Source of the DNA: Propionicimonas sp.
GTDB taxonomy: Bacteria; Actinomycetota; Actinomycetes; Propionibacteriales; Propionibacteriaceae
Reading direction: 5' to 3'
Length of the DNA stretch: 64,000 nt
Assembly: GCF_029975155.1 (NCBI RefSeq)
Contig: NZ_JARKPQ010000139.1
Location: 1 to 64,000, forward strand
In this document: positions 47,001 through 58,588 of the stretch, piece by piece
How positions within the stretch are numbered: the first letter of the stretch is position 1
Layout of the letters: every line of letters starts with the position of its first letter
Notes under the pieces: model-generated
Told to the model about the DNA's origin: nothing
What the model saw: the letters and a program-made list of their open reading frames with translations, nothing else
The model's database searches: none
Position numbers and translations under genes: made by a program

Positions 47001-48440
47001 TTGTCTGATCTCGCCCGCACCGCGTCGTCCATCTACAGCCAGGCCCTCGGGGTGATCGAGCAGGTCGAACCCCGGATCGCCGAGGCCACCCGCGCCGAAC
47101 TGCGCGACCAGCGCGCGTCCCTCAAGCTCATCGCCAGCGAGAACTATGCGTCGCTGCCCGTGCTGATGACCATGGGCACGTGGCTCAGCGACAAGTACGC
47201 GGAGGGCACGATCGGCCACCGCTTCTACGCCGGCTGCCAGAACGTCGACACGGTCGAGGCCGTCGCGGCGGAGCACGCCCGCGAGCTGTTCGGCGCCGAG
47301 TACGCCTACGCGCAGCCGCACTCGGGCATCGACGCCAACCTCGTGGCCTACTGGTCGATCCTCTCGCACCGCGTGGAGAACCCGGCCCTGGCGAAGCTCG
47401 GCGCGAAGACCGTGAACGACCTCACCGAGGACGACTGGGAGACGCTGCGCGCCACCTTCAACTCCCAGCGGGTGATGGGCATGGCCCTGGACGCCGGCGG
47501 CCACCTCACCCACGGCTTCCGCCACAACATCTCCGGCAAGATGTTCCGCCAGCACTCCTACGGCACGCACCCCGAGACCGGCCTGATCGACTACGACAAG
47601 TTGCTCGCCGACGCCCGGCAGTTCCGGCCGCTGATCCTGGTCGCCGGCTACTCGGCGTACCCGCGGCGGGTGAACTTCGCGAAGATGCGCGAGATCGCGG
47701 ACGAGGTCGGCGCCACCCTCTTCGTGGACATGGCCCACTTCGCGGGCCTGGTCGCCGGCAAGGTGTTCACCGGCGAGGAGAATCCCATCCCCTACGCCGA
47801 CGTGGTCGCCACGACCACCCACAAGTCCCTGCGAGGCCCCCGCGGCGGCCTCGTGCTGGCCACGGCCGAGTACGCGCCCAGCGTCGATCGCGGCTGCCCG
47901 ATGGTGCTCGGCGGTCCGCTCAGTCACGTCATGGCGGCCAAGGCCGTCGCGCTCGCCGAGGCCAGGCAGCCGTCCTTCCGGACGTACGCCCAGGCGGTGG
48001 CCGACAACGCGAAGACCCTTGCCGACGGCCTGTTGAAGCGCGGGGTGACCCTCGTCACCGGCGGCACGGACAACCACATCGTGCTGCTCGACGTCGGCTC
48101 CTTCGGGCTCACCGGGCGGCAGGCCGAGTCCGCCCTGCTGGACGCCGGGATCGTGACCAACCGCAACTCCGTCCCGAACGACCCCAATGGCGCCTGGTAC
48201 ACCACCGGCGTCCGGATCGGCACCCCCGCGCTCACCTCGCGCGGCTTCGGCGCGGACGAGTTCGACACGGTGGCCGAGCTGATCACCGGCGTGCTGAAGG
48301 CCACCACCCCGGTGGTCACCGCGGCCGGCGTCCCTGGCAAGGCGAAGTACACCCTGGCCTCGGGCGTTGCGGAGCGGACGAGGGCCGCCGCCGCCGAACT
48401 GCTGGACGCCAACCCGCTGTACCCGGGCCTGGAGGTCTGA
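47001..48440 (+). CDS. glyA: Serine hydroxymethyltransferase (TTG start preferred; RBS AGGAG at about 46990)
   Basis: [67 protein letters not shown]. Confidence 0.95.
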   Translation: MSDLARTASSIYSQALGVIEQVEPRIAEATRAELRDQRASLKLIASENYASLPVLMTMGTWLSDKYAEGTIGHRFYAGCQNVDTVEAVAAEHARELFGAEYAYAQPHSGIDANLVAYWSILSHRVENPALAKLGAKTVNDLTEDDWETLRATFNSQRVMGMALDAGGHLTHGFRHNISGKMFRQHSYGTHPETGLIDYDKLLADARQFRPLILVAGYSAYPRRVNFAKMREIADEVGATLFVDMAHFAGLVAGKVFTGEENPIPYADVVATTTHKSLRGPRGGLVLATAEYAPSVDRGCPMVLGGPLSHVMAAKAVALAEARQPSFRTYAQAVADNAKTLADGLLKRGVTLVTGGTDNHIVLLDVGSFGLTGRQAESALLDAGIVTNRNSVPNDPNGAWYTTGVRIGTPALTSRGFGADEFDTVAELITGVLKATTPVVTAAGVPGKAKYTLASGVAERTRAAAAELLDANPLYPGLEV

Positions 48441-48475
48441 GCCACCGGACCGCCGTCCGCATCCGTCTCATCGCT

Positions 48476-48541
48476 GAACGCCTCCGTTTCGGTCAAACGC
48501 TCCCCCCGGCGCGGTGGCGTCTGACCGAAACGGAGGCGTTC
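48476..48541. terminator. Bidirectional terminator-like inverted repeat between convergent glyA and DUF2207 gene
   Basis: GAACGCCTCCGTTTCGGTCA ... TGACCGAAACGGAGGCGTTC. Confidence 0.75.
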
Positions 48542-48587
48542 GACGGGGACTGGGCTCAGTGGGGAACGGGCTCAGCGGGGAACGGGC

Positions 48588-50279
48588 TCAGCGGCTGAAC
48601 AGGGTGCCCTGCACGGTGGTGATGAAATTCGCCAGCGACGCCGGCAGGTCGGCGAGCTGCCAGTCGTTCGGCGCGTGGTACCAGTCGAGGTCGGTCGAGT
48701 CGGCCACGTCGTCGTCATCGGAATCGGCCATCGCCCCCAGCCAGCGCTCCTTGCCGCCGAGCACGACGGCGTACGGCAGGATCGACGACAGCTGGGCGTA
48801 CCCCTTCCCGGTCGGCAGTGTGTCCACCGGCTGGGTGAGCAGACTGCCGCACAGCACGTCCAGGCCGGCCAGCACGCTGCTGCCCGCGCTCGTCCGCGCC
48901 GGCATCTCCTGCGCGACCAGCACGACGCCGAGCGCGAGGACGACCAGCGCGAGCCCGACGAGTCCGAACCGGGTGAACGCGGCGAGCAGCACCGTCACCA
49001 CGACGGCCGCGCCGAGACCGATCCAGCCGATCAGGGCCCAGCGGTTGCGCGTCGAGTCCGGACGCCGGGCGAACCAGCCCCGGTCGACGACCGCGTCGTA
49101 CAGCTCGGCCTGCACCTGCCCGATCACCGCGCGGACGCTGCCGGAGAGGTTCGAGACCCGTACCGGCTCCCCCTGAACCGGAGCCACGGCGTCCAGGAGC
49201 GTGTGCTCGTAGGCCGCGAGCCGATCCGTGCTCTCCCGTCGCGCGAAGGTCCAGTCGCTGACGGCGTGCTCGGACTCCCTGGGCAGCTCGGTGATCCGCA
49301 GGTGGCCGCGCACGGCGAGGTCCAGCAGGGTCGCGGTGACGTCGATCGGGTCGACCCGCTCGTCCGCCACCGTGCCGATCTCCCCCGGACGGATGTGGTC
49401 GACCACGCGGAACTCGCTCTCGCCCGGACCGACGGGATGAAAAGCGGCGACCAGGGTCGGCGCGGCGGCGCCGGCGGCGTCCCGTCCGATCCGGCGGTGG
49501 GCCGCCCACAGCCCCAGCCCGCCGAGCAGCAGCAGGCCGGACGCGAGCGCCAGCTGCAGCGGGGCGGCGGAGAAGGCGTGGTCGAGGGACCAGAGCTCGC
49601 GCAGGTCCTCGTTCACCGCGACCGCGCTGCGCGGGAACGTGACGGTGGCGACCACCACGTCGCCGGCCGCGACACCCTCGTGGTGGAAGACCGGGCTCGG
49701 GTTGTCGTGCGTACCGCCGCCGTAGTAGGTGCAGGCGCCCGGCGAGGACGGGTCGCCGGCAGCGCAGTCCATCGACGTGAACAGGCCGGGGATGGCCACC
49801 GTCGCATCGAAGGTGCCGACGGGCACGTCGAGCCCCTGCAGCAGGGGCCAGGTGACCGTGGTGGTGTCGTCGGCCGTGGCGATCGCGGCGCCGCGCACGG
49901 TGTAGCTGAGCTCGATCGGATCGCTCGAGCCACCGGTGGGCACCGTCACGGTGGTGGTCCGCGCCCCCGCCGTCACCGTGGCGGGGAGGACCTTGCCGGC
50001 CGCCGTGGCCCGCACGTCGGCGAGCGTGTAGCGGTATTCCATGCGATCGGGCGTGCGGGTGGACGTGGCGAACACCTGACGCAGCTCGGCCGGAGCCGCG
50101 CCGGCGAAGCTGAGCGTCGCGGCGACCTGGAGGGCGCCGTCGGTGCCGATCGTCGCCCTCACGACGTAGGTGGCCACCTGATCCGCCGCCCGCGCGGACG
50201 GCGCGGCGCACGCCAGCAGCGCCAGCGCGGTGATCGCGATCGCCGCGAGCCGCCGGAGCCCGGTCGCCTGCTTCGCCAT
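48588..50279 (-). CDS. DUF2207 domain-containing membrane protein
   Basis: Signal peptide; IGTDGALQVAATLSFAGAAPAELRQVF; VRPGEIGTVADERVDPIDVTATLLDLAVRGHLRITEL; two TM helices. Confidence 0.87.
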   Translation of the reverse strand: MAKQATGLRRLAAIAITALALLACAAPSARAADQVATYVVRATIGTDGALQVAATLSFAGAAPAELRQVFATSTRTPDRMEYRYTLADVRATAAGKVLPATVTAGARTTTVTVPTGGSSDPIELSYTVRGAAIATADDTTTVTWPLLQGLDVPVGTFDATVAIPGLFTSMDCAAGDPSSPGACTYYGGGTHDNPSPVFHHEGVAAGDVVVATVTFPRSAVAVNEDLRELWSLDHAFSAAPLQLALASGLLLLGGLGLWAAHRRIGRDAAGAAAPTLVAAFHPVGPGESEFRVVDHIRPGEIGTVADERVDPIDVTATLLDLAVRGHLRITELPRESEHAVSDWTFARRESTDRLAAYEHTLLDAVAPVQGEPVRVSNLSGSVRAVIGQVQAELYDAVVDRGWFARRPDSTRNRWALIGWIGLGAAVVVTVLLAAFTRFGLVGLALVVLALGVVLVAQEMPARTSAGSSVLAGLDVLCGSLLTQPVDTLPTGKGYAQLSSILPYAVVLGGKERWLGAMADSDDDDVADSTDLDWYHAPNDWQLADLPASLANFITTVQGTLFSR

Positions 50280-50385
50280 TGGCCACTCCCCTCACCTCGG
50301 TGTTCGTGGCAACAGACTAGGGCGTGCCGGACAGCCGTGCCCGGGAGCACCGGCGGCTGTCGCACCGCGCGCGTAGGCTGGCCGC

Positions 50386-51561
50386 GTGACGCAGCAGTGG
50401 GGGACGCAGGGTGGCCAGCAGTGGCCGCCGCCGCAGGGCTGGAGCCGTCCGGTGCCGCCGGGGGCGCCGTACCCGCCGCCGCAGCCCTACGGCCAACAGT
50501 ACCCCGCGCAGTACCGGACGCCGCAGGCCCAGTTCGGGCAGCCGGCGTACGGCCAGCCCGGCACGTTCCAGCCCGCTCCCGGCTACCCTCCCGGTGGCCC
50601 CCGCCGGGGCAGCCCGCTGCGCAGCCTGCTGCTCGGCATCGTGCTCGTGGTCGGCATCGGGGTGTTCGCGATCTCGCTGATGCACTACCTCTCCGGCGGC
50701 GCGGACGGCGACGACATCGCGACCTCGCCCGGTGGCGTCCAGACCACGACCGCGCCGGCGCCCCAGCCCACCGTCAAGGTGCCGGCGCCGGACTCCGACC
50801 CTCCGCAGATCCCCCAGCCGAAGACCTTCGACCAGGCTGAGCAGTGGCTCGTCTCGAACCCGGTGTACCAGCAGGCCGCCCTGGTGCCGACCGACTGTCC
50901 GGTCCCCGGCATCGACATGCGGACGGCTCCGGTGGGCGAGCTGACCACCCATCTCAACGAACTCACCGCCTGCCTGTGGCGGGTGTGGTCCGGACCGCTC
51001 GAGGCCGCCGGCTACCAGCTCCCCCGGCCGCCGGTGACCGTGTACACGCAGCCGATCACGACCGGCTGCGGGAAACTGGACGAGGTGAACGCCGTCTACT
51101 GCGCGGCCGACCAGCGGATCTACTATGCCAAGCCACTGTGGAAGATCTTCCCGGCCGACCAGCAGACGCTGCCGTTCGTGGTGGAGTCGATCATCGCCCA
51201 CGAGTTCGGGCACACCATCCAGGCCCGGACCGGGATCCTGATCTCGTCGATGGCCTTCGAGCAGAACGCGTCCGACTCCGAGGCCAAGATCTTCTCGCGG
51301 CGGCTGGAGGTGCAGGCCGACTGCCTCGCCGGCACCTTCACCGCGTCGGTCGGGCCGTCGTCCGGGCTGTCGGACGGTGACCTGGCGAACCTCCGCGACG
51401 TCTTCTACAGCCTCGGCGACGACGTGCTCAGCGGCCAGGCCAACATCCAGGGCGACCACGGCCTCGGCCGGTCCCGCAAGGCCTGGTTCACCACGGGCCA
51501 GCGCAACGCCCTGATCGGCACGTGCAACACCTACACGGCCGCGAAGAGCTCGGTCCGCTGA
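50386..51561 (+). CDS. Neutral zinc metallopeptidase (YpfJ-like), membrane-anchored
   Basis: Pro/Gln-rich N-terminus + TM; CGKLDEVNAVYCAADQRIYYAKPLW; IIAHEFGHTIQARTG; RRLEVQADCLAGTF. Confidence 0.92.
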   Translation: MTQQWGTQGGQQWPPPQGWSRPVPPGAPYPPPQPYGQQYPAQYRTPQAQFGQPAYGQPGTFQPAPGYPPGGPRRGSPLRSLLLGIVLVVGIGVFAISLMHYLSGGADGDDIATSPGGVQTTTAPAPQPTVKVPAPDSDPPQIPQPKTFDQAEQWLVSNPVYQQAALVPTDCPVPGIDMRTAPVGELTTHLNELTACLWRVWSGPLEAAGYQLPRPPVTVYTQPITTGCGKLDEVNAVYCAADQRIYYAKPLWKIFPADQQTLPFVVESIIAHEFGHTIQARTGILISSMAFEQNASDSEAKIFSRRLEVQADCLAGTFTASVGPSSGLSDGDLANLRDVFYSLGDDVLSGQANIQGDHGLGRSRKAWFTTGQRNALIGTCNTYTAAKSSVR

Positions 51562-51668
51562 CCGGCCCGTCTCGACAGGCTCGACGATCGATGGGGGGAC
51601 GCCCCTCAGTGCGCCGACGGTTGCGTCTCGACAGGCTCGACGACCGATGGGGACGCCGTCGGGCGGGC

Positions 51669-52136
51669 TCAGGCCTCGCTGACCAGCGCGGTGGCGATCG
51701 CGGCCAGGCCCTCGCCGCGGCCGGTCAGGCCCAGGCCGTCCGTGGTGGTGCCGGAGACGCTGACCGGGGCGCCGAGCGCTGCGGACAGCGTCCCTTCCGC
51801 CTCCGCGCGGCGCGCGGCGAGCCGGGGCCGGTTGCCGATCACCTGGATGGCCACGTTCTCCACGCGGAAGCCGGCCTCGCGAAGCAGGCCGGCGGTCGCG
51901 GTGAGGAACGCCACCCCGCTCGCGCCCGCCCATTCCGGGCGGTCGGTGCCGAAGTTGCTGCCGAGGTCGCCGAGGCCCGCGGCCGACAGCAGGGCGTCAC
52001 AGGCGGCGTGGGCCGCGACGTCTCCGTCCGAGTGCCCGGCGAGGCCGTCAGGCTCGTCCTCGAAGTGCAGTCCGGCGAGCCACAGGGGGACCCCGGGCGC
52101 GAACCGGTGGACGTCGACGCCGATGCCGGTCCTCAT
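51669..52136 (-). CDS. ispF: 2-C-methyl-D-erythritol 2,4-cyclodiphosphate synthase
   Basis: [68 protein letters not shown]. Confidence 0.97.
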   Translation of the reverse strand: MRTGIGVDVHRFAPGVPLWLAGLHFEDEPDGLAGHSDGDVAAHAACDALLSAAGLGDLGSNFGTDRPEWAGASGVAFLTATAGLLREAGFRVENVAIQVIGNRPRLAARRAEAEGTLSAALGAPVSVSGTTTDGLGLTGRGEGLAAIATALVSEA

Positions 52137-52900
52137 CTGCCCACCGCGGGCCGGTGCAGCTGTCGCCAGAACCGCTTGCCGGAGTGATGGCCGAAGCTCG
52201 CACGCACCCGCCACAGCGCCTTGGCCACGGTGAGGTCGGCCGGCTCGGTGATCTTCATGCCCATCCGCGATCCGGGCACCAGCGTGACGGTGTGGCCGTT
52301 CATCTCGCACGCGGTCACATCGTCGGTGAAGTCCCGGCCCAGCTCGGCCATGCGTTCGTGGCTCTCCAGCAGCACCTTGGCGGCGAAGCCCTGCGGAGTC
52401 TGGACGGCCCGCAGCTTCGACCGGTCGAAGGCGGAGTTCTCCGAGTCGTTGCCATTCGGCACCAGCCGGATGCTGTCGGTCACCGCCACCGCGGGAGCCA
52501 CGGCCACGGCGCCGCCACGGACGGCATTGATCACGTTCTCCACGACATAGGCCGGCATCATCGGGCGCACCGCGTCGTGCACGAGGATCACGTCGGCCTC
52601 GGCCAGTCTCGGGTCGTTGCGGATCACGTCCAGCCCGCGTTCCACCGACTGCTGGCGGGTGTCGCCGCCGGGCGTGGTGATCACCGGGATGGGCAGGCCC
52701 GTCAGCGCCATGTGGAACAGATGCGAGGTCCTGCCGTTGATCACGACGACCGCGTCGGTGACACCGCCCGCGGCCAGTCCCTCGACCGCCATCGCCACGA
52801 CCGCCTTGCCCAGGATGCGCAGCGTAGGTTTCGGCTTCGTCCCGCCGTACCTCAACCCGAGGCCGGCGGCGACGACGACTGCCACCACCGGTTTCGACAC
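52133..52900 (-). CDS. ispD: 2-C-methyl-D-erythritol 4-phosphate cytidylyltransferase
   Basis: [53 protein letters not shown]; 4-bp overlap with ispF. Confidence 0.95.
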   Translation of the reverse strand: MSKPVVAVVVAAGLGLRYGGTKPKPTLRILGKAVVAMAVEGLAAGGVTDAVVVINGRTSHLFHMALTGLPIPVITTPGGDTRQQSVERGLDVIRNDPRLAEADVILVHDAVRPMMPAYVVENVINAVRGGAVAVAPAVAVTDSIRLVPNGNDSENSAFDRSKLRAVQTPQGFAAKVLLESHERMAELGRDFTDDVTACEMNGHTVTLVPGSRMGMKITEPADLTVAKALWRVRASFGHHSGKRFWRQLHRPAVGR

Positions 52901-52957
52901 GCCAGGAAGTATAGGCGTCGCCCCGACCCCTCTTTTGCCGACTTGTCAGCGGTGGGT

Positions 52958-53944
52958 TCAGTGGACGCGGGAGCCGGCGGCGTGGCGGCGCAGGACCTCG
53001 GTGGCCAGTTCGGCATCGAGCACCGCGACATCGATCACGCCGGAGCGGAGCACGGCGAGCACGCCGCGCGCCTTGCCGACGCCGCCGGCGAGCCCGACGA
53101 CCGTGGGGATCTGCCGGAGGTCGTCGAAGCCGACCCCGATCACCCGCGAGGACGTCGGCCCGGACAGTGGCACTCCGTCGTCGTCGAAGAACCGTCCGCA
53201 GAAGTCGCCGGCCGGATCGGCGGCCCGCACCTGCGCCAGTTCCGCACCGGTCAGCCGCATGGCGGCCAGCAACTGCTCGCTGCTCCCTCCCGGAACGCCG
53301 ACCGATCCGATGCCCGCCCAGGCCGTGTCGACCGTGGTGGACAGCTCCAGTGCGCTCCGCACGCTGGACTCTCGCAGAATCGCGGCACAGGTCTCGGGTG
53401 ACTCGACGATCGCCGGCGCATCGATCCGCCGCGCGCGGACGCCCAGCTTCTGCGCGAGCGTGGACAGCGAGGTGCTGCCGGAGGGGGCGGTGTCGAGCGC
53501 GGACATCCCGCCGACCAGGGGCAGCAGTTCCAGTTCCGGCGTCACGGGAAGCGGCTCGATCGCCTCCACCAGCCGCCCGATCGTCGCACCCCAGCTCAGC
53601 CCGACCCTGCGCATCGACCACAGCCGGTCCGCGAACAGCTGGGCGCCGAGTTTCGCCACCACCTCGGTCGAACCGAGGTCGGCGGCGCCCGTTGCGACCC
53701 ACGCGGCGGACAGCCCGAAGGCCCGCTCCAGCCTCGCCTCCAGGTGAGGCACCCGATCCACCTCCAGCCGCGGGTCGTGGATGATGATCCGGACGACTCC
53801 GGCGTCGCGGGCCGCGGCGAGCGTGCGGGAGATCGACGACTCGGAGAGCCCCAGGGCCTGGGCTACCGCACGCTGCGAGCGTCCTTCTTCGTAGTACATC
53901 CGCGCGGCAGCGATCAGTGTGTCGAGCGATCGCGTGGACGGCAT
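52958..53944 (-). CDS. SorC/DeoR-type sugar-binding transcriptional regulator (1)
   Basis: [46 protein letters not shown]; sugar-binding domain [17 protein letters not shown]. Confidence 0.93.
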   Translation of the reverse strand: MPSTRSLDTLIAAARMYYEEGRSQRAVAQALGLSESSISRTLAAARDAGVVRIIIHDPRLEVDRVPHLEARLERAFGLSAAWVATGAADLGSTEVVAKLGAQLFADRLWSMRRVGLSWGATIGRLVEAIEPLPVTPELELLPLVGGMSALDTAPSGSTSLSTLAQKLGVRARRIDAPAIVESPETCAAILRESSVRSALELSTTVDTAWAGIGSVGVPGGSSEQLLAAMRLTGAELAQVRAADPAGDFCGRFFDDDGVPLSGPTSSRVIGVGFDDLRQIPTVVGLAGGVGKARGVLAVLRSGVIDVAVLDAELATEVLRRHAAGSRVH

Positions 53945-54000
53945 GTTCCCAACCTTCCGAACCGGGCCGACCAAAGCCTAGCCCCGGCGCGCCTCCCGCC

Positions 54001-55305
54001 TCAGGCGAGAAGCAGCACCGGGTCGGCCAGGTAGGTCTGCATGGCGTCGAGCGCACGCGCCGCGTCCGCACCGTCCGCCACGCGGTGGTCGACGGTGAGG
54101 CCCGCCTCGCAGGCGATCTGGACGGCGAGCTCGCCGTCGGCGTCCACGGTCGGACGCCGGCCGACGGCCCCCAGCGACAGCGCGGTCGCCTGCGGCGGGG
54201 TGAGCAGCGCGTTGAAACGGTCGACGCCCATGCCGCCGAGGTTGGACACCGTGCCCGTCCCGCCGGAGAACAGGTTGGGATCGGTGTCACCGCGCTTGAT
54301 CGCGTCCGCCACCTCCCGCACCCGACGGTCGAGTTCGCGCAGGGTCATCCGGTCGGGATCGGCGAGGACGGGCGCGAGCAGACCGCGCGGGGTGTCCACG
54401 GCCAGCGCGACGCCGACCGCGGAGTTGGCCTGCACGCCCTGACCCACCCAGTAGCCATTGAGCTGCGGGAACTCACGCAGCACCAGCGCATACGCCCTGA
54501 CCAGGATGGACGTCCAGCTGATCCCCTTCAGCGAGACCTCGCGCGCTCGGGCCAGCCGGCCCAGGTCGAGCGCACGGAACACCGTGAACTGCGGGATCGC
54601 GGCGCTGGCGACCATGACGTTCGCGGTCGCCACCCGCAGCCGGCGGACGCCCGGGTCGCCCAGCAGCTCTCCGGTCGCCGGAGCCACCGGAGCGGCTACC
54701 GCGGCAGGTGTGGGGGCCGCCGCGGGCTGAGCCGGCGCAGGACGGGAATCCCGCTCGGCGATGGCGTCGCGCACGTCCCGCGCCCGGATCGTCCGCGCCG
54801 GTCCGGTCGCGGTCACCGTGCTCAGGTCGAGGCCTGCCTCCGCGGCGATCCGGCGGGCCAGGGGGACGGCGCGTACGGAGGCGTCGGAGGTGTCCGGTGC
54901 GGCGGGGGTGGTGGGGGCCCTTCGTGACGCCGGCTCGTTCCTCGCCGGCCCCTCAGGGAGCGGTGGGGGGGTTGGCTCGTTCCTCGCCGGCCCCTCAGGG
55001 AGCGGTGGGGGGGTCGGCTCCTCGGGGGCGGAGGGGGCGAACAGGTCGCCGAGCAGGTCCTCGGCCTCGGTCTGCACCCAGGCGATCGGCTGGCCGACGG
55101 GGATCTCGGCACCCTCTCCGGCGACGATCTCCTCCAGGACGCCGTCGAAGGTGGCCTCCACCTCCATGTCGACCTTGTCCGTGGTCACGACGACGACGGC
55201 GTCCCCGTTCTTGATGGGGTCACCCGGGTTGGCCAGCCACTCGACGACGGTGCCGAACTCCATGGTCATCGACATCTTCGGCATGTTCAGCGGAACGCGT
55301 GGCAT
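54001..55305 (-). CDS. Dihydrolipoamide acyltransferase (E2) of second TPP-dependent dehydrogenase complex
   Basis: [104 protein letters not shown]. Confidence 0.94.
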   Translation of the reverse strand: MPRVPLNMPKMSMTMEFGTVVEWLANPGDPIKNGDAVVVVTTDKVDMEVEATFDGVLEEIVAGEGAEIPVGQPIAWVQTEAEDLLGDLFAPSAPEEPTPPPLPEGPARNEPTPPPLPEGPARNEPASRRAPTTPAAPDTSDASVRAVPLARRIAAEAGLDLSTVTATGPARTIRARDVRDAIAERDSRPAPAQPAAAPTPAAVAAPVAPATGELLGDPGVRRLRVATANVMVASAAIPQFTVFRALDLGRLARAREVSLKGISWTSILVRAYALVLREFPQLNGYWVGQGVQANSAVGVALAVDTPRGLLAPVLADPDRMTLRELDRRVREVADAIKRGDTDPNLFSGGTGTVSNLGGMGVDRFNALLTPPQATALSLGAVGRRPTVDADGELAVQIACEAGLTVDHRVADGADAARALDAMQTYLADPVLLLA

Positions 55306-55311
55306 GGCTGC

Positions 55312-56316
55312 TCACCACTCCCGCACGAGGGCGCCGGCCTCGCGCACGATGTCGTCCACCTGCGGCACGCTCGCGCGCTCGAGGTTCGGGTTGTACGGGA
55401 TCGGGGTGTCCAGGCCGCACAGGCGCCGCACCGGAGCCTGCAGCGCGCCGAACGCACGCGACTCGGTGATGGTGGCCGCGACCTCGGCCATGAAGCCGCC
55501 GAACTTCACCGCCTCCTGCACGAGCAGGACGCGTCCGGTCTTCTCCACCGACGTCAGGATCAGCTCGGTGTCGAGCGGACGGATGGTCCGCGGGTCGATC
55601 ACCTCGACGCTGATGCCCTGCTCCGCCAGCCTCTCGGCCGCCTCGACCGACCGCTGCACCTCGACGGAGGTCGCCACGATGGTCAGGTCGGTGCCCTCGC
55701 GCTCGATCCGGCCCTCGCCGAGACGGGCCTTGGGGAAGGTCGCCGGCACCTGGAAGCTCTGCTTGTAGAGCAGCTTGTGCTCCAGCACGATCACGGGGTT
55801 CGGGTCCTCCAGCGCGGCGAGCAGCAGCGCGCCGGCGTCCGTGGCGTTGGACGGCATCACGACCTTCAGCCCGGGGATGTGCGCGAACCAGGCCTCCAGC
55901 GACTGGCTGTGCTGCGCGGCGGCGCCGGTGCCGGAACCGCCGGGCGCCCGGATCACCAGCGGGACGGCGGCCTGCGCGCCGACCATGAAGTGGATCTTCG
56001 CCGCCTGGTTGACGATCTGGTCCATCGCCTGGGCGGTGAAGTCGGAGAACTGGATCTCGACGATCGGCCGCATGCCGGTGAGGGCAGCGCCGACGCCCAT
56101 GCCCACGATGCCCAGCTCGGAGATCGTGGTGTCCCGCACCCGCTCGGTGCCGAAGCGCTGGTAGAGGTCGTTCTCCACGCCGAACGCGCCGCCGTAGATG
56201 CCGACGTCCTCGCCCATCAGGAAGACGCGCTCGTCGTTCTCCATGGCGATCGCCATCGCCTCGCGGACGGCCTCCGCGTACGTCATCGTCCGCATCCCGG
56301 TACCTGCCTCGGTCAT
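55312..56316 (-). CDS. TPP-dependent dehydrogenase E1 beta subunit
   Basis: [71 protein letters not shown]. Confidence 0.95.
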   Translation of the reverse strand: MTEAGTGMRTMTYAEAVREAMAIAMENDERVFLMGEDVGIYGGAFGVENDLYQRFGTERVRDTTISELGIVGMGVGAALTGMRPIVEIQFSDFTAQAMDQIVNQAAKIHFMVGAQAAVPLVIRAPGGSGTGAAAQHSQSLEAWFAHIPGLKVVMPSNATDAGALLLAALEDPNPVIVLEHKLLYKQSFQVPATFPKARLGEGRIEREGTDLTIVATSVEVQRSVEAAERLAEQGISVEVIDPRTIRPLDTELILTSVEKTGRVLLVQEAVKFGGFMAEVAATITESRAFGALQAPVRRLCGLDTPIPYNPNLERASVPQVDDIVREAGALVREW

Positions 56317-57305
56317 GCCCGCGCCTCCTCGGCGAAGAAGTCGTCGGGGGCGTAGACGCCCGCCAGCATCGCCTCCACGGTGGGTTCCTCGCCCTTGGTG
56401 CCGAAGACCACCGCGTCCCTGATCTCCTGCCGGACGCCGGCCTGGATCGCGTCCAGTTCCTCCTGGGTGAGGACGTCCTCCTCCAGCACCTGCGCCGCGT
56501 AGTGGGCGATCGGGTCGCGGTCGCGCCATTCGGCGATCTCGGCCTTGCTGCGGTAGAGGTTCTTGTCCGACTTCGAATGCCCGCGCCAGCGGTAGGTGAC
56601 GGCGTCCACGAAGCTGGGGCCCTGGCCGGCCCGGGCGCGCTCGACGGCCCGTCCGACCGCTTCGGCGACCGCCTCGACGTCGTTGCCGTCCACGGTCTCG
56701 CCCGGCATGCCGTAGCCGGGGGCCTTGTCGCTGAGCTTCTCGACCTTGTAGGCGGCGAGGCTCGGCAGGGACATGCCGTACTGGTTGTTCTCGCAGAGGA
56801 ACACCACCGGCAGGTCCCACATGGACGCGAGGGTCATCGCCTCGTGCCACGCGCCCTCGCCGACGGCGCCGTCGCCGTGGACGCAGACCGTGACGTTCGT
56901 GGTGCCGCGCATCTTCTGGGACAGGCCGGCGCCCGCGGCGATCGGCAGGCCACCGGCGACGATGCCGTTCGCGCCGAGGTTGCCGGTGGCGACGTCCGCG
57001 ATGTGCATCGAGCCGCCGCGTCCCTTGCAGTAGCCGTTCTCGCGGCCGAGCAGCTCGGCCATCATCCGGCCGAGGTCGGCGCCGCGGGCGATGGTGTGGC
57101 CGTGGCCACGGTGCGTACAGGTGATCACGTCACCCTCGCCCAGGTGCAGGCTCGTGCCGACCGGCACGGCCTCCTGCCCGATCGAGAGGTGCATGGTGCC
57201 GTGCATCATGCCCCGCCCGTAGAGGTCCTCCACCGCTTCCTCGAACAGCCGGATGCGCCACATGTCCCGCAGCACGTCCGTCACTCGTTGCTTGTCCCAT
57301 GACAT
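56313..57305 (-). CDS. TPP-dependent dehydrogenase E1 alpha subunit (acetoin/pyruvate-type)
   Basis: [36 protein letters not shown]...[36 protein letters not shown]. Confidence 0.95.
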   Translation of the reverse strand: MSWDKQRVTDVLRDMWRIRLFEEAVEDLYGRGMMHGTMHLSIGQEAVPVGTSLHLGEGDVITCTHRGHGHTIARGADLGRMMAELLGRENGYCKGRGGSMHIADVATGNLGANGIVAGGLPIAAGAGLSQKMRGTTNVTVCVHGDGAVGEGAWHEAMTLASMWDLPVVFLCENNQYGMSLPSLAAYKVEKLSDKAPGYGMPGETVDGNDVEAVAEAVGRAVERARAGQGPSFVDAVTYRWRGHSKSDKNLYRSKAEIAEWRDRDPIAHYAAQVLEEDVLTQEELDAIQAGVRQEIRDAVVFGTKGEEPTVEAMLAGVYAPDDFFAEEARA

Positions 57306-57371
57306 GCCGTCAGTTTAGCCCGATGACGCAAGTTCTGTCACTCTGAGCCATCCATAACGCATATTCTTGCA

Positions 57372-57462
57372 GATGTGGGGACAGGTCCCATTCCCGTTCA
57401 CGTGACGCGGAATGGACCTGTCCCCAGTGGGAAGCGTGACGCGGAATGGGACCTGTCCCCAT
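57372..57462. repeat. Double, partly degenerate GGGGACAGGTCCCATTCC palindrome
   Basis: ggggacaggtcccattcccgttcac...gacgcggaatgggacctgtcccc. Confidence 0.8.
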
Positions 57463-57491
57463 TTCCCGCCACCCGGGCCGGGCGGACGGGG

Positions 57492-58454
57492 CTACTCGGC
57501 GCCGGCGAGGTTGAGCACGGCCCGAGCGAGGTCCTCGTCGACGACGACCTCGTCCAGCGTGCCGGAGCGCAGGGCGCCGACGACGCCGAGCGCCTTCTCG
57601 ACGCCGGCGGCCAGGCCGACCACGTCCGGGATGGCGGTGAGCTGCTCGACGGTGATCCCGATCACCCGCTGCGAGGTGGGCAGGCCGAGCGGACGGCCGT
57701 TGACGTCGTAGAAACGGCCACAGATGTCCCCGGCCGGGGCCTGGCGCGACAGCAGCGCGGCCTCCGACTCGTTCAGGTGCATGGCCGCGACCACCCGGCG
57801 CGAGTTGTGCACGCCGAAGGAGCCGACGCCGACGAAGGCGAGGTCGACCGCCGCCGCCCGCTCCACGGCTGCGCGGATCACCGACTCGCGAGTCAGCGCG
57901 AGCCACGTGCCGGGTGACTCCACGACCGCCGGCGACTCGAACCGGAACGAGATCGCCCGCAGCTTCGCCGCCAGCACCTCCAGCGAGGTGTTGCCCGCGG
58001 GGCCGGCGTCGGACGGCAGCCCGCCGACGAGTGGGCAGATCCGCAGGGCGGCGTTCACCGGCTCGATGTTCACCAGCCCGGCGAACCGCTCGATCATCGC
58101 GCCCCAGCTGATCCCGAAGGACGTGATCCGCGGGTAGCGCTCCTCGAAGATGTGCGCAGCCGCCTGCGCGACCACCTCGATCGGCGAGCGGCCCCGCGGT
58201 CGCGGGACGACGAAGGCCGTCTTCACCCCGAACGCCCGGCACAGGCCCTGTTCGAGCTCGGTGACGTGGCCGATCACTCCCGGATCGTGGATCCGGACCT
58301 CGACCAGGCCCTGGTCCCGCGCCGCCGTGAGAATCCGGGAGACGCTCGAGCGGGAGATGCCCAGGGTCTTCGCGATCTCTCCCTGGGAGCGATCCTCGAG
58401 GTAGTACAGCCGAGCGGCCTTGACCAGGACGTCTTGACTTCGGGGAGCCGGCAT
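57492..58454 (-). CDS. SorC/DeoR-type sugar-binding transcriptional regulator (2)
   Basis: AARLYYLEDRSQGEIAKTLGISRSSVSRILTAARDQGLVEVRIHDPG; SFGISWGAMIERFAGL. Confidence 0.93.
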   Translation of the reverse strand: MPAPRSQDVLVKAARLYYLEDRSQGEIAKTLGISRSSVSRILTAARDQGLVEVRIHDPGVIGHVTELEQGLCRAFGVKTAFVVPRPRGRSPIEVVAQAAAHIFEERYPRITSFGISWGAMIERFAGLVNIEPVNAALRICPLVGGLPSDAGPAGNTSLEVLAAKLRAISFRFESPAVVESPGTWLALTRESVIRAAVERAAAVDLAFVGVGSFGVHNSRRVVAAMHLNESEAALLSRQAPAGDICGRFYDVNGRPLGLPTSQRVIGITVEQLTAIPDVVGLAAGVEKALGVVGALRSGTLDEVVVDEDLARAVLNLAGAE

Positions 58455-58505
58455 CTCACCTCCGTCCGGATCCTGGTGCTGCCGTGGCACCATTGCGAAG
58501 CCTAG

Positions 58506-58520
58506 TTGCACAAACGTGCG
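58506..58520. promoter_or_regulatory. Candidate SorC operator
   Basis: TTGCACAAACGTGCG upstream of the SorC(2) start. Confidence 0.45.
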
Positions 58521-58588
58521 GACGGAGGCGATCCGGCGATTCCCCGTCCGGCCCGATCCACAACGGCCGCGGACGGGGAATCGGCAGG

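Noticed and set aside
53945-53974. Ten-residue upstream extension ([10 protein letters not shown]) of SorC(1)
   Set aside because: Start at 53944 (MPSTRS) aligns with the usual SorC start context and mirrors SorC(2) MPAPRS.
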